DNA of 64,000 nucleotides, taken from assembly GCF_002776525.5 (NCBI RefSeq), contig NC_045434.1, forward strand, positions 191,627,117-191,691,116, in the 5' to 3' direction. Each line of letters opens with the position of its first letter. The stretch's first letter is position 1. The notes under the pieces were generated by a model, which ran no database searches, was not told the DNA's origin, and saw only the letters and a program-made list of their open reading frames with translations. Shown piece by piece: positions 11,400 to 21,949 of the stretch. The translations under genes and the position numbers were made by a program. The DNA comes from Piliocolobus tephrosceles. Taxonomy: Eukaryota; Chordata; Mammalia; Primates; Cercopithecidae.

Positions 11400-11666
11400 A
11401 TTATAGCAAGTCTTAACACGGTGTGTGGCACAGGTAAACATTTGCTAACAGGACAGTCTCTAGAATTTGTTGCAGGCACTGCTCTGATAGGATTATCTGG
11501 GGGCTGGGCTGGTGCCTCAGGCCCTGGAAGGTAATTCTTTAAGGGAATCTATGGATGAGTATCAAGTATTCTGTTGGGATTGCATCATTTGACTAGATGC
11601 GGAGTCACCTGAAGGTTGGTTCCACGTGGCTGTGGCTAAACTGACATTAGAATCTATACACCTGAC

Positions 11667-11965
11667 CGGGTGAGGTGGCTCACCCCTGTAATCCCAGCAC
11701 TTTGGGAGGGCAAGGTGGGTGGATCACCTGAGGTCAGGAGTTTGAGACCAGCCTGGCCAATATGGTGAAACCCCATCTCTACTAAAAATACAAAAAATTA
11801 GTCTGGCATGGTGGCGGGTGCCTGTAATCCCAGCTACTCCGGAAGCTGAGGTAGGAGAATTGCTTCAACCCAGGAGGCAGAAGTTGAAGTGAGCCGAGGT
11901 CACACCATTGCACTCCAGACTGGGCAACAAAAGCAAAACTCCATCTCAAAAAAAAAAAAAAAAAG
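11667..11965 (+). mobile_element. Alu, forward
   Basis: Target duplication 'agaatctatacacctga' before and 'agaatctctacacctga' after, one mismatch. Confidence 0.95.
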
Positions 11966-12016
11966 AAGAATCTCTACACCTGAATAATAAGAGCTAAAGT
12001 TGAAGCTAAGGAGTGG

Positions 12017-12306
12017 TTGGGCACAGTGGCTCACGCCTGTAATCCCAGTACTTTGGGAGGCTGAGGCGGGTGGATCACTTGAGGTCAGGAGTTCGAGACC
12101 AGCCTGGCCAACATGGTGAAACCCTGTCTCTACTAAAAATACAAAAATCAGTTGGGTGTAGTAGTGCAGGCCTGTAATCTCAGCTACTAGGGAGACTGAG
12201 GCAGGAGAATTGCTTGAACCCGGGGGCCCGAGGTCACACCACTGCACTCTAGCCTGGGCAACAGAGCAAGGCTCCGGCTCAAAACAAACAAACAAACAAA
12301 CAAAAC
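12017..12306 (+). mobile_element. Alu, forward
   Basis: Dimer with part of the second arm deleted ('gggggcccgaggtcacacc') and an AAAC tail. Confidence 0.93.
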
Positions 12307-12499
12307 CTAAGGAGTTAGTAATGGATCTCAGAATGAAATCATGGCGCACAGAACCTGTGGTAAGGTTCTGAAAACTGAAAACTTTGTAACTTTTTCATGT
12401 GTGCTCATTTGCTCAATTTCCTCCTGCAGGTTTTCCTATTATGGTTACCGGCACTTTGCAATGTCCTGGCCCCATGAGGCTAAATGCTTTATCAGCTTT

Positions 12500-12605
12500 G
12501 TTTCTTTAGTATTATTAGCCCCATGTTACAGGGGAGAAAATGGAGGCTCAGAGAGGTTAAGTAAGTGATTTCTTGTCTGGCTCAAGAGCTGGATTTCTGA
12601 ATACA
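12500..12605 (+). repeat. MIR fragment, forward
   Basis: Core block 'ccccatgttacaggggagaa' followed by 'ggctcagagaggttaagtaa' matches the MIR central region. Confidence 0.8.
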
Positions 12606-12641
12606 ACATCCTATGGGGTTGTTGAATTTGAGTGTGGACAC

Positions 12642-12800
12642 TTTTTTTTTTTTGAAATGAGGTCTCATTCTGTTACCCAGGCTGGAGTTCAGTGGTGTGA
12701 TTACTGCTCACTATAACATCAAACTCCTGGGCTCAAGCAATCCTCCCACCTTGGCCTCCCAAAATGCTAGGATTACAGACGTGCATCATTGCACGGGCCC
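12642..12800 (-). mobile_element. Free-left-monomer-like Alu, reverse
   Basis: T run, 'gaaatgaggtctcattctg', and an end at 'gcattgcacgggcc' without a second arm. Confidence 0.82.
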
Positions 12801-12923
12801 ACACTCTCAGTAGCTGTTAAATTCATTCCTTTTTAAATAAGCAGTTAGTGTATGCCCTGCACTAAGTTGAGGATTCAGAAGTGAATACAACTCCACATCT
12901 ACAACCAAACAGCTATATTTATT

Positions 12924-13221
12924 TATTATTATTATTTTTGAGACAGAGCCTCACTCTATTGCCCAGGCTGGAGTGCAGTGGTGTGATCTTGGCTCATTGT
13001 AACCTCCACCTCCCGGGTTCAAGTGATTCTCCTACTTCAGCCTCCTGAGTAGCTGGGATTACAGGCGCCTGCCACCATGCCTGGCTAATATTTGTATTTT
13101 TAGTAGAGACGGGGTTTTGCTATGTTGGCCAGGCTGGTCTCGAATTCCTGACCTCAGGTGATCTGCCCACCTTGGCCTCCCAAAGTGCTGGTATTATAGG
13201 CATGAGCCACTGCGCCCAGCT
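12924..13221 (-). mobile_element. Alu, reverse
   Basis: Exact 19-base target duplication 'ccaaacagctatatttatt' at 12905-12923 and 13222-13240. Confidence 0.96.
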
Positions 13222-13260
13222 CCAAACAGCTATATTTATTGAGTACTAATTCTGTATCAG

Positions 13261-13405
13261 GGCCAGGCGTGGTGGCTCAAGCCTGTAATCCCAGCACTTT
13301 GGGAGGTCGAGGCAGTAGGATTGCTTGAGCACAGGATTTCAAGACCAGCCTGGGAACCATGGGGAAACCTCATCTCTATTCTTTAAATAATAATAATAAT
13401 AATAA
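13261..13405 (+). mobile_element. Alu left monomer, forward
   Basis: One arm from 'ggccaggcgtggtggctcaa', ending in an AAT tail. Flanked by 'ttctgtatcag' on both sides. Confidence 0.88.
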
Positions 13406-13416
13406 TTCTGTATCAG

Positions 13417-13551
13417 ATACTTTTTTTTTTTTTCCTTGAGAGGGAGTCTGGCTATATGGCCTAGGGTGGTCTTGAACTCCTGGGGTCAAGAGATCTTACT
13501 TCTTCAGTTTCTGGAATAACTGGGATTACTGATGTGAGTCACTGCACCTGG
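13417..13551 (-). mobile_element. Alu monomer, reverse
   Basis: One arm, T run to 'gagtcactgcacctgg'. It lies between the second and third copies of 'ctgtatcag'. Confidence 0.82.
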
Positions 13552-13782
13552 CTGTATCAGCCACTACCGTGTGTTAGTTAATTTAGCCATCATAACATGC
13601 GAGAAGAGTATAGATATCCTCATCTAACAGATGAGGGAACTGGATTCATGCTCCCAAGGTCATACTGCTAGAAAATAGGAAACCTCACATCTTTAACTTC
13701 TAGCTCATTCAGAGATTAAAATCTCTCTCTTCTATTCTTTTAAACAAAAGTAACATTCTGTTTTTTTAAAGTAAAGATAGGT

Positions 13783-14097
13783 CGGGCATGGTGGCTCATG
13801 CCTGTAATCCCAGCACTCTGGGATGCTGAGGCAGGTGGATCACTTGAGGTCAGGAGTTCAAGACTAGCCTGACCAACATGGCGAAACCCCTTCTCTACTA
13901 AAAAATAGGAAAGCTAGCTGGGTGTGGTGGTGCACGCCTGTAATCCCAGCTACTCAGGAGGCTGAGGCAGAAGAATCGCTTAAACCCGGGAGGCAGAGGT
14001 TGCAGTGAGCCAAGATTGTGCTACTGCACTCCAGCCTGGGCGACAGAGCAAGACTCTGTCACAAAATAAATAAATAAATAAATAAATAAATAAAAAA
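13783..14097 (+). mobile_element. Alu, forward
   Basis: Full dimer with an AAAT-repeat tail. 'aaagata' precedes and follows it. Confidence 0.95.
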
Positions 14098-14298
14098 TAA
14101 AATAAAGATAATACATACTCAATGTAAACAACATGGATATTGATTTTCTTATACACTTGTAGAAACACTATGTTAATAATCATTTTAATTTTGGCCAGTG
14201 TGTTTAATAGATGAAAATATTATACTTTAAAGTTGCATTTTTTGTTATTTTTTCTCACCTTTTATAGCTTTGAGATATATTTCTTCCTCCCTCTCTCC

Positions 14299-14415
14299 TT
14301 TCCTTCCTTCCTTCCTTCCTTCCTTCCTTCCTTCCTTCCTTCCTTCCTTCNNNNNNNNNNTTCCTTCCTTCCTTCCTTCCTTCCTTCCTTCCTTCCTTCC
14401 TTCCTTCTTTCTTTC
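14299..14415. repeat. (TTCC)n microsatellite with assembly gap
   Basis: About 25 visible TTCC units replacing the T run of the adjoining reverse Alu. Ten Ns at 14351-14360 interrupt it, so the true length is unknown. Confidence 0.97.
14351..14360. other. Assembly gap (10 N)
   Basis: Ten undetermined bases inside the TTCC tract; the number is probably a placeholder. Confidence 0.98.
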
Positions 14416-14676
14416 TGAACCTTGCTCTGTCACCAGGCTGGAATCCAGTGGCAACATCTCACTGCAACCTCTGCCTCCCAAGCTCAAGTGATTCTCCTGC
14501 CTCAGCCTCCTAAGTAGCTGGCACTACAGGTGTGCGCCACCATACCCAGCTAATTTTTGTATTTTTAGTAGAGGCAGGATGTTGGCCAGGATGTTCTCGA
14601 TCTCGTGACCTCATGATCCATTCGCCTCTGCCTCCCAAATTGCTGGGATTACAGGCATGAGTTACCATGCCCAGCT
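14416..14676 (-). mobile_element. Alu, reverse
   Basis: Starts directly after the TTCC tract. Lacks about 15 bases of 'gtttcacc' context in the second arm. Confidence 0.92.
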
Positions 14677-14706
14677 GATATATATTTCATATACCATAAA
14701 ACTCAC

Positions 14707-15004
<298 letters not shown>

Positions 15005-15235
15005 TGCAAACATTTTTTAGCCATTTGTTCTACTTTGTTGATGGCATCTCTTCCTGTACAGATGTTTATGTTTCTTTCTATCTTTTGTGATCTTTTGATT
15101 TTGATTCATGAGTATAAACATTTTCCCTCCTGCAATTATAGAGCTTCCCCCCATATCTTCTTCTGGTCTTTTAGAGCATTGTGATTTGTCTGTTTTCAAT
15201 CTATTTTGAGTTTAGTTTGAGATAGTATGATTAAA

Positions 15236-15538
15236 GGCCAGGCACGGTGGCCCACGCCTGTAATCCCAGGACTTTGGGAGGCTGAGGCGGGCGGATCTCC
15301 TTAAGTCCGGAGTTTGAGACCAGCCTGACCAACATGGAGAAACCCTGTCTCTACTAAAAATACAAAATTAGCTGGGGGTGGTGGTGCATGCCTCTAATCC
15401 CAGCTACTGGGGAGGCTGAGGCGGGAGAATCGCTTGAACCCAGGAGGTGGAGATTGCAGTGAGCTGAGATCACGCCATTGCACTCCAGCCTGGGCAACAA
15501 TGAACGAAACCCCGTCTCAAAAAATAATACTAAAAAAC
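15236..15538 (+). mobile_element. Alu, forward
   Basis: Full dimer. 'atagtatga' occurs before it (15221) and after it (15541). Confidence 0.95.
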
Positions 15539-15979
15539 AGATAGTATGACTATATCTTAACAAATACGAGTGATTTGAAAAGTCACTTTCATCAAGTGGC
15601 CAAATTTCCATTGATATTCGAAACTGGATAGAATAACAGCTAACATTAACATTCAGTGCTTACAAGCAGGGCAGTTTCATGTTCTTGGTTTAATGTTGTG
15701 GTGTTGCCATCTTGAAATTCGTAATAGTATTTGAACAATGGACCCCGCATTTTTCATTCTGCACTGCACCTCGTCCTGTATGTTGTGGGACCGCTTACCA
15801 GGCCCAGGCACTGTACTAAGTACTTGACATACATTATTCCACTTAATCCTCCAGGCCATTCTGTTAAGTGGGGGTTACTTTCTTCTTCATTGTACAAATG
15901 TGGAAATGGAGGCAGGTCGATTTAAATAAGGCCACAGAGCTAGAAAGCTGCAGAGAAGGGGTTTGAACCCTGAACCTCC
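15539..15979 (+). repeat. Promoter-proximal flank with a MIR
   Basis: From about 15800 ('ggcactgtactaagtacttg') to 15978 ('ggtttgaaccctgaacctcc') this is a forward MIR. Positions 15670-15795 resemble an old interspersed repeat I cannot name. Confidence 0.65.
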
Positions 15980-16256
15980 AGGGCCAGCGCCGTTCGGGTG
16001 ACCGTCCGCGAACCCTGCAGGCTGTAGTGCTCGGGGACGAGCTTGCGAGGGCGCGGCGGGGGCAGGGTGCGCGTCCGAGACTCGGTCGAGCGTCACCTGC
16101 GCGACCCCGCGTGCCCAGCTCCAGGCAGTGTTCTTCCAGGTGCTGGCCGGCGGGACCCCGCCTTAGGCCCTGGCGGCGCGCGCTCGCCTAGCGGGCGGGC
16201 ACTCACGCGCAGCGTTTGTGTTGCCTGAGAGTTTCCCGAGTTCACACAGGCCCTGG

Positions 16257-16270
16257 GTTGGCATGGCAAC
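16257..16270. promoter_or_regulatory. RFX X-box-like inverted repeat
   Basis: 'gttggcatggcaac' is the RFX X-box palindrome with one changed base in the left half. Another half-site, 'caggcaacc', follows at 16271-16279. Confidence 0.5.
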
Positions 16271-16340
16271 CAGGCAACCTGTTCCAGAGCCGCCAGCCTT
16301 CTCCGCACATGCCGCTGCCACTGTCGGGGCCGGGGCCGGA

Positions 16341-16363
16341 GCCTATCCCAGGATGCACCGCGC
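16341..16363 (+). promoter_or_regulatory. ZNF143-like site
   Basis: Contains 'tcccaggatgcaccgcgc', close to the ZNF143/THAP11 element built around TCCCAG.ATGC..CGC. It lies about 25-40 bases upstream of the inferred start region. Confidence 0.55.
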
Positions 16364-16381
16364 TAGCCCAGTCCCCAGTGG

Positions 16382-16393
16382 GCCGCCATGTTG
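16382..16393 (-). promoter_or_regulatory. YY1-like site
   Basis: 'gccgccatgttg' is the reverse complement of 'caacatggcggc', one base from the common YY1 core motif CAAGATGGCGGC. Its ATG is also the upstream ORF start on the + strand. Confidence 0.65.
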
Positions 16394-16402
16394 TCGGAGT
16401 GA
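16388..16402 (+). CDS. Upstream ORF in the PUM1 leader (4 codons)
   Basis: ATG TTG TCG GAG TGA, giving MLSE. Context 'gccgccATGt' is strong upstream of the ATG but lacks G at +4. If exon 1 begins at or before about 16380, the stop lies 87 spliced bases before the PUM1 start (76 in exon 1 plus 11 in exon 2). Whether it is in the mRNA depends on the exact transcription start. Confidence 0.45.
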   Translation: MLSE

Positions 16403-16478
16403 AAGGTAAGGGGGAGAGAGAGCGCCGGAGAGAGAAGATCGGGGGGCTGAAATCCATCTTCATCCTACCGCTCCGCCC

Positions 16479-19445
16479 GTGAGTATCCGCACCCCACCGG
16501 CCCCAAACGCTGCTCCGGACCCCTAGCGAGCAGATTGTCCCTTCGTATTGGTGTTTGAGAGCGGTTGTGGGGGTGAGAAGGGCTTTGGAAAAGCCGCCGG
16601 GGCCCTGGCTGAGGCTTCTCACTCGCTGTTCCTCGTACATGTTTTGGAGTCAGCAGCAAGGCCCCTATTGTTATCAAAGGAGGGAGGGGGTGGGGAGCGG
16701 GGTCGAAGCTAGGAAAATGCTGGGGGTTTAGGCCCGAGCCCAGGGCGTAGACGTGCCTCTACATTTTTTGCCCGGCCCTGTTGGGAACCACCGAAGATTG
16801 ATGTTGCCATTCGGGTTTCTTTTTTTGATGGGTTTGCGAAGCCCCGAGTCTTCTGTGTGGCCATGGAGTGTAATTCTGTGCCACCCCGATTTCTTCGACT
16901 TCTTGAGCTTCCGTGGCAGCGCCGGTAGAGGAGGAACAATAAATCGCTTTAGAAGCAGCCGTGGCCCTTGTCCACAGGCGAGATTCACTGTGGGGGAACT
17001 TTGCGAGCCTTAAATGTGGAGAAGTGGCGATCAGGAAGTTTCAGAATGCTTTTTAGGCTTCTGGGTGCTGTGGCCTTTTGTTTCCGTGTGAGCTTGTGTT
17101 TTTGGTGGGTTCTTCCTCTTTGAGCCTCCCCGTGTTGGTGTATCTCTTAACTCAAAGAGGGGTTCACCCCTTGCTTGTAGGAAAATCTGTATACACAATA
17201 CCTAGATAGTTTTAGTCCTCACAAACGTGCTTGGTAAACATAGGTCATTTGTTTTACTTGTCAGTACCATTCCCACGTCAAGCGAGGAATACACTCCTGT
17301 AACTTTTCCCTCCTGTAGCACCCCCCCGCCCCCGCCGAAAAAACAAAGCCAGAAACCCACACACAGCATTACCAGAGGCGGCTTTATTCTCCCGTAACTC
17401 TTAAAGGATTGTTACCTTTTATTGTTCTAAGAAAACACTGTTCTCAGCCCTCGATACCATTTTGCTCAATTCCTGTTATTACTGGGATTAATTAAGAATA
17501 AGATTTTATGAAGCTTTTCCTGGGTTGTTTTAAAGTCAGTTAACTTCTGAAACAATAGGCTTAGCATTTTGTTTTTTGAAAGCACCTAAAAACTTACCAA
17601 GACAGGCCCACCCTCAAGAAATGTAGCTTCCGATGCAGTTTTCGTAAGCAAAATAAACATTTTGACCCATTGCTAATTTTAACTTTATAAAACACTCGGG
17701 GGCTGTTGATTTTTTATCTGGGCTCTTTGGAAACGCTCTCCGGATTCTGAACTTTGAGTTAGTGTTTTGCTTTAGCCACAATTCATTTTGTTCAAGGCCA
17801 CAGCTTTTTGAAGTTGGAATTTGTTTAGGTTTGAGATGAACTGCTTTAAAATAAATTTATGACCACAGAATGTTTGTTAAGTGTGGTAAAAATAAACACC
17901 TTTTAAACCACTAAGCATTTTAGTAAAAGGTGAGCCATGGAAATAGATTGAACCGTGTTCCTTTGAATTCAACTCAATTAGTGATATTTTAAAAAACTTT
18001 GTAAACACTTGAAAGCTAGACTGAGCGCTTCTAGTTGCTCAAAGTACTTATAAGGAGTCATTTGTAAAAAAAATCACATTTTAAATGCTACACCTAAGTT
18101 TTTAGTGAGCTTTTCTGATACTTAGGATACTGAGTTTTTAATTTTTGTGCCGTATTTGCCAAAATATTACAAAACTACCCTAGATACATGTTAATTGCTT
18201 AGGTATTTGCTCACTTTGAAACTGTCCTACCAGGTTTTCTCTGGTTTGAGAAACTGCCTTGCCTCTTTAGGTAAAGCAGGAAGTCTTAGGGCATACAGAT
18301 AGCTTTACAAAAGCCGATTGTTTTGTTTGAACATTTTTATAGGAGTCTTTCCTTCCCCCCGTTCCTTTTAGAATGAAGTTGTGTTTAGTGTGCTTCAGTG
18401 ATAAACTCCTCTTTTATGTGGATATCTTTGTTAGATAACTATTGTTTCTTTTAAAAATTTTTATTTGTATAATTTGTGAGGTTCAAGTGTAATTTGTACT
18501 TGGGTGTATTGCGTAGTGGTGAAGTCAGGACTTTTTGTGGGTCCATCACTGAAATATTGTACATTGTCCTCCTTAGGTAATCTCATTATCCTTCTCTCAC
18601 CCTCCTAGATAACTATTTTGAGAAGGCTTTTTATTTCAGAAAAGATTGCATTTGCTGTTTTAGGAATTCTGTTAGGGACCGGAGTTCCATTGCCTTAACT
18701 AAATTCTAAGAGTCTTAAGCACGATGACTTTAAATTTACCAAAAACTTTTACATGTATCTCATTTTCATTAAGAAAAACCCAAAACATTGAGAGTCATAG
18801 AGGAAGGATTTCTTTCATTTTCTAGATGAGGAAACAGGTTGTTGGTTTAGTGGCAGAACTTGGGTTTTGGAACCCTTGGCCTTCTCTAGAACAAAGATTG
18901 TTAGATGGAGTTTCCTTTTCGAACAAAATGGGACCGTCTAGTATTGGTACTAAGAGAGTAATGAATTCTTTAAAAAACCAAACAGGGAGGCATTAGGCTG
19001 GTTTGCATTTTTGAAAGACCGATAGTGAAACAGGGCTATGACTTTTTGGTTTGATACTTGAGCATGAATTAGTGTCTGGGTTAGGCTACTCCAGTACCCT
19101 GCTAAGGTTCTGATGGATTGGATTTCTTAAGCTAGACTAGGCATTTCCAAATTAGGCTTTAAACAAATTACAAATTCCATTGTGTCTTCTTAGGCTGGCT
19201 TCAGAACATGAATTTACTTGTGAGAAGCAAATGCTACTTTATCAGAAGGTTTATTTATGCAACAGAGAGATAGTAGATTTGTTACAAATTTGTTTTTGAA
19301 GCATCACAGTGGGGGTTGGGAGGAGAGATAAGGCATTTGTAGCAGTAGACTGTTAGGCTGATGGCTTTGAAATTAGACTGGTGGCTGTGGACAGGTGTGT
19401 CCTAATTGGTAACTGATTTATTTACTCTGTAGGTTTTTTATTTTC
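16479..19445 (+). other. PUM1: PUM1 intron 1, proximal Alu-free part
   Basis: Three kilobases from the exon 1 donor without an Alu. GC-rich to about 17.0 kb, then AT-rich. A C-rich run lies at about 17320-17336. A weak forward MIR-like block with 'tctagatgaggaaacagg' is near 18735-18890. No further exon is evident. Confidence 0.7.
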
Positions 19446-19735
19446 ATTTTTTTTTAAGATGGAGTCTCACTCTGTTGCCCAGGCTGGAGTGCAGTGGCTG
19501 GATCTCGGCTCACTGCAACCTCCGCCTCCTGGGTTGAAGCGATTCTTCTGCCTCAGCCTCCCGAGTAGCTGGGACTACAGGCACGTGCCACCACACCTGG
19601 CTAATTTTTATATTTTTAGTAGAAACGGGGTTTCAGCATATAGGCCAGGCTGGTCTCGAATTCTGACCTGGTGATGCGCCTGCCTCTGCCTCCCAAAGTG
19701 CTGGGATTACCGGCATAAGCCACTGCGCCCGGACA
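19446..19735 (-). mobile_element. Alu, reverse
   Basis: Full dimer in intron 1, 'aagatggagtctcactctg' to 'cactgcgcccgg'. Confidence 0.95.
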
Positions 19736-19924
19736 CTTTGTAGCATTTTTTAAAAGCACCCACAGGCTGGTAAGTGTTCTATCTTAAATACAGATGTCCT
19801 TTTTGATTTTAAGTAACTTTAACCTTTCATAGTAACATTTCAGGGATTCTTTGTTGGTCTTCCAGAGGATACAAGTGAGAGATACTGTTGAGTTACTCTG
19901 CAAGGGGTTAGTAGAAAGAAGTAA

Positions 19925-20108
19925 GCTTGGAAACAGATTAGGGTTTGGATCCTTTCTCCGCTACTTCCTAGTTGAATGGCCTTGGACACACCACATTTTC
20001 CTCCTGTACCTTAGTGTTTTCATTTGTAAAATAGAAATAATAATGGCTACCTTTCAGTGCTTTTGTGATGAGACAATGTCTGTGATATATTTGTTACACT
20101 ATTACCGT
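19925..20108 (-). repeat. MIR, reverse
   Basis: Contains 'gctacttcctagttgaatgg' and 'catttgtaaaatagaaataa', the antisense of the MIR core. Confidence 0.75.
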
Positions 20109-20124
20109 GTTGAAGCTTCTGTTT

Positions 20125-20394
20125 TTTGTTTGTTTGTTCGTTTTTGAGACAGGATCTCACTCTCGCCCAAGCGGATGTGCAACCTCCCACTCCTGTGCTC
20201 AAATGATCCACTCACCTAAGCCTCCCGAGTAGCTGGGACTATAGGCACATGCCACCATGCCTGGCTAATTATTTTTAGTAGAGATAGGTCTTGCTATGTT
20301 GCTCAGGCTGGTCTTGAACTCCTGGGCTCAAGCTATCTGCCCACCTCAGCGTCCCAAAGTGCTGGGATTGTAGGTGTGAGCCACCACACCCAGC
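20125..20394 (-). mobile_element. Alu, reverse, with first-arm deletions
   Basis: 'cactctcgcccaagcggatgtg' shows a shortened arm. 'gcttctg' occurs before the T run and after the end. Confidence 0.9.
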
Positions 20395-20458
20395 TGAGGC
20401 TTCTGGTTTTTATAGTGAGGCTTTCTTTTTTTCTTTTAATAATTAAAAAATTATTTAT

Positions 20459-20761
20459 TTTATTTTATTTGTCTTTTTTTTGAGACAGAGTCTCGCTCTG
20501 TCACCCAGGCTGGAGCACAATGGCACGATCTCGGCTCACTGCAACCTCCACCTCCCTGGTTCAAGTGATTCTCCTGCCTCAGCCTCCTGAGTAGCTGGGA
20601 TTACAGGCGTGTGCCACCATGCCTGGCTAATTTTTGTGTTTTCAGTAGAGACAGGGTTTCACCATGTTAGCCAGGATGGTCTTGATCTCCTGACCTCATG
20701 ATCTGCCTGCCTCAGCCTTCCAAAGTGCTGGGATTACAGGCATAAGCCACCATGCCCGGCC
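20459..20761 (-). mobile_element. Alu, reverse
   Basis: Full dimer headed by a TTTTA tract. Confidence 0.95.
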
Positions 20762-20799
20762 TCCACTGGCCTTCTTAGAGCCTTATTTCTTAATAAAGT

Positions 20800-20919
20800 A
20801 ATAGAGATGGGGGTCTCACGGTATTGCCCAGGCTGGTCTTCAGCTCCTGGCTCAAGCAATTCTCCCTGCCTAAGTCTCCAAAGGTGCTGGGATGACAGGA
20901 GTGAGCCACCGTGCCCAGC
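20800..20919 (-). mobile_element. Alu monomer piece, reverse
   Basis: One arm, 'agagatgggggtctcacgg' to 'accgtgcccagcc'. 'gtgaggctttct' occurs after it (20924) and before the 20.46-kb Alu (20415), so the two may mark one insertion site. Confidence 0.82.
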
Positions 20920-21181
20920 CTGTAGTGAGGCTTTCTATAATATAAAGTGTTTAAATTTGGTTTGGTTTCATCCTGTTTATAGTAGTTGAAGTACTAATGG
21001 CATAATGCAATTACAATTAATAGTTGTAAGTTACTGGTAAAAATATTGATGCTTTTAAAAATCAGTGACAACTGAGGAGAGGGCTTAGGCTAAGAGCATT
21101 CTGCTGCTGTTCTTGGTCAGAGGGTCTTATTGTTTCTTTAAGGAGTATCCTGTCAGTATATTGTAGGTTTTTTCTTTTCTT

Positions 21182-21465
21182 TTTTTAATGAGATAGAGCC
21201 TTGATTTGTTGCCCAGGCTGAAGTGCAGTGGTGCGAATTTGGCTCACTGCAACCTCCGCCTCCCGAGTTGAAATGATTCTCTTGCCTTAGCCTCCCAAGT
21301 AGCTGGGAAGTATGTACCACCACACCCAGCTAATTTTTGTATTTCCAGTAGAGATGGGGTTTCATAATGTTGGCCATGCTGGTCTCGAACTCCTGACCTC
21401 AAGTAATATACCCTCCTTGGCCTCCAAAGTGTTGGGATTATAGGCATGAGCCACCTCACCCGGCC
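21182..21465 (-). mobile_element. Alu, reverse
   Basis: Diverged dimer ending 'cctcacccggcc'. Confidence 0.93.
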
Positions 21466-21480
21466 AATATGTTGGGCACT

Positions 21481-21824
21481 TTTTTTTTTTTTTTTTTTGA
21501 GACGGAGTCTCGCTCTCTCGCCCCAGCTGGAGTGCAGTGGCCGGATCTGAGCTCACTGCAAGCTCCACCTCCCGGGTTTATGCCATTCTCCTGCCTCAGC
21601 CTCCTGAGTAGCTGAGACTACAGGTGCCCACCACCTTGCCCGGTTAGTTTTTTGTATTTTTTAGTAGAGATGGGGTTTCACCATGTTAGCCAGGATGGTC
21701 TTGTGTTCCTGACCTTGTGATTCGCCCGTCTTAGCCAGGATGGTCTTGTGTTCCTGACCTTGTGATTCGCCCCTCTCGGCCTCCCAAAGTGCTGGGATTA
21801 CAGGCTTGAGCCACCGCGCCTGGC
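21481..21824 (-). mobile_element. Alu, reverse, Old World monkey type, with 45-bp internal duplication
   Basis: Carries 'gtggccggatctgagctcac' and 'ggcttgagcc'. Positions 21686-21730 are repeated in tandem at 21731-21775 with one mismatch. Target duplication 'tatgttgggcact' before and 'tatgttggacact' after. Confidence 0.95.
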
Positions 21825-21949
21825 CAGTATGTTGGACACTTTAAGGGATCCTTTCAAATTAGACAAGCTGAGCCATTGCTAATTATATATGGGTTTAGGC
21901 TTTTGTTTACTTATTAGCATATGTCTGCTCCAGCTGTAAAGTTGTGATT

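Larger units (their letters stand above)
13222..13690 (+). repeat. MIR, forward, split by two Alu monomers
   Basis: Pieces 13222-13260 and 13561-13690 run together as one MIR ('ttattgagtactaattctg', then 'catctaacagatgaggg'). Confidence 0.7.
14270..14706. repeat. L1M 3'-type fragment, split by an Alu
   Basis: 'agctttgagatatatttc' (14267-14284) and 'gatatatatttcatatacc' (14677-14695) share the sequence that also opens the L1M 3' block near 38.1-38.5 kb. The Alu and TTCC tract lie between. Confidence 0.5.
16376..16478 (+). other. PUM1: PUM1 exon 1, 5' untranslated
   Basis: The exon is placed from its splice donor: 'ctccgccc' followed by 'gtgagt' at 16479. Sequence just before it ('catcctaccgctccgccc') agrees with my recollection of the human PUM1 leader, which joins 'gtgttggtggaatgagcg' in exon 2. 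The start is inferred from the YY1-like motif, which in many promoters lies just downstream of initiation; it may be off by tens of bases. The exon contains a four-codon upstream ORF and a second donor-like 'gaaag/gtaagg' at 16405/16406. Confidence 0.75.
15980..17030. promoter_or_regulatory. PUM1: CpG-island promoter of PUM1
   Basis: CpG density rises sharply at about 15985 and stays high to about 16650, with a weaker shoulder to about 17030. Elsewhere in the window CpGs are mostly confined to young Alus. The region holds no TATA box near the exon. It contains an RFX-like X-box, a ZNF143-like site and a YY1-like site upstream of or within exon 1. A TATA-less promoter fits a broadly expressed gene such as PUM1. 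Initiation may be dispersed. Confidence 0.85.

Noticed and set aside
14233..14491. Repetitive peptides on both strands
   Set aside because: Translation of the TTCC microsatellite, with the N gap inside.
16242..16640. Open frame of 132 codons on the minus strand across the CpG island
   Set aside because: Long frames are expected by chance in GC-rich sequence. No known protein is recognised and it lies antisense to exon 1.
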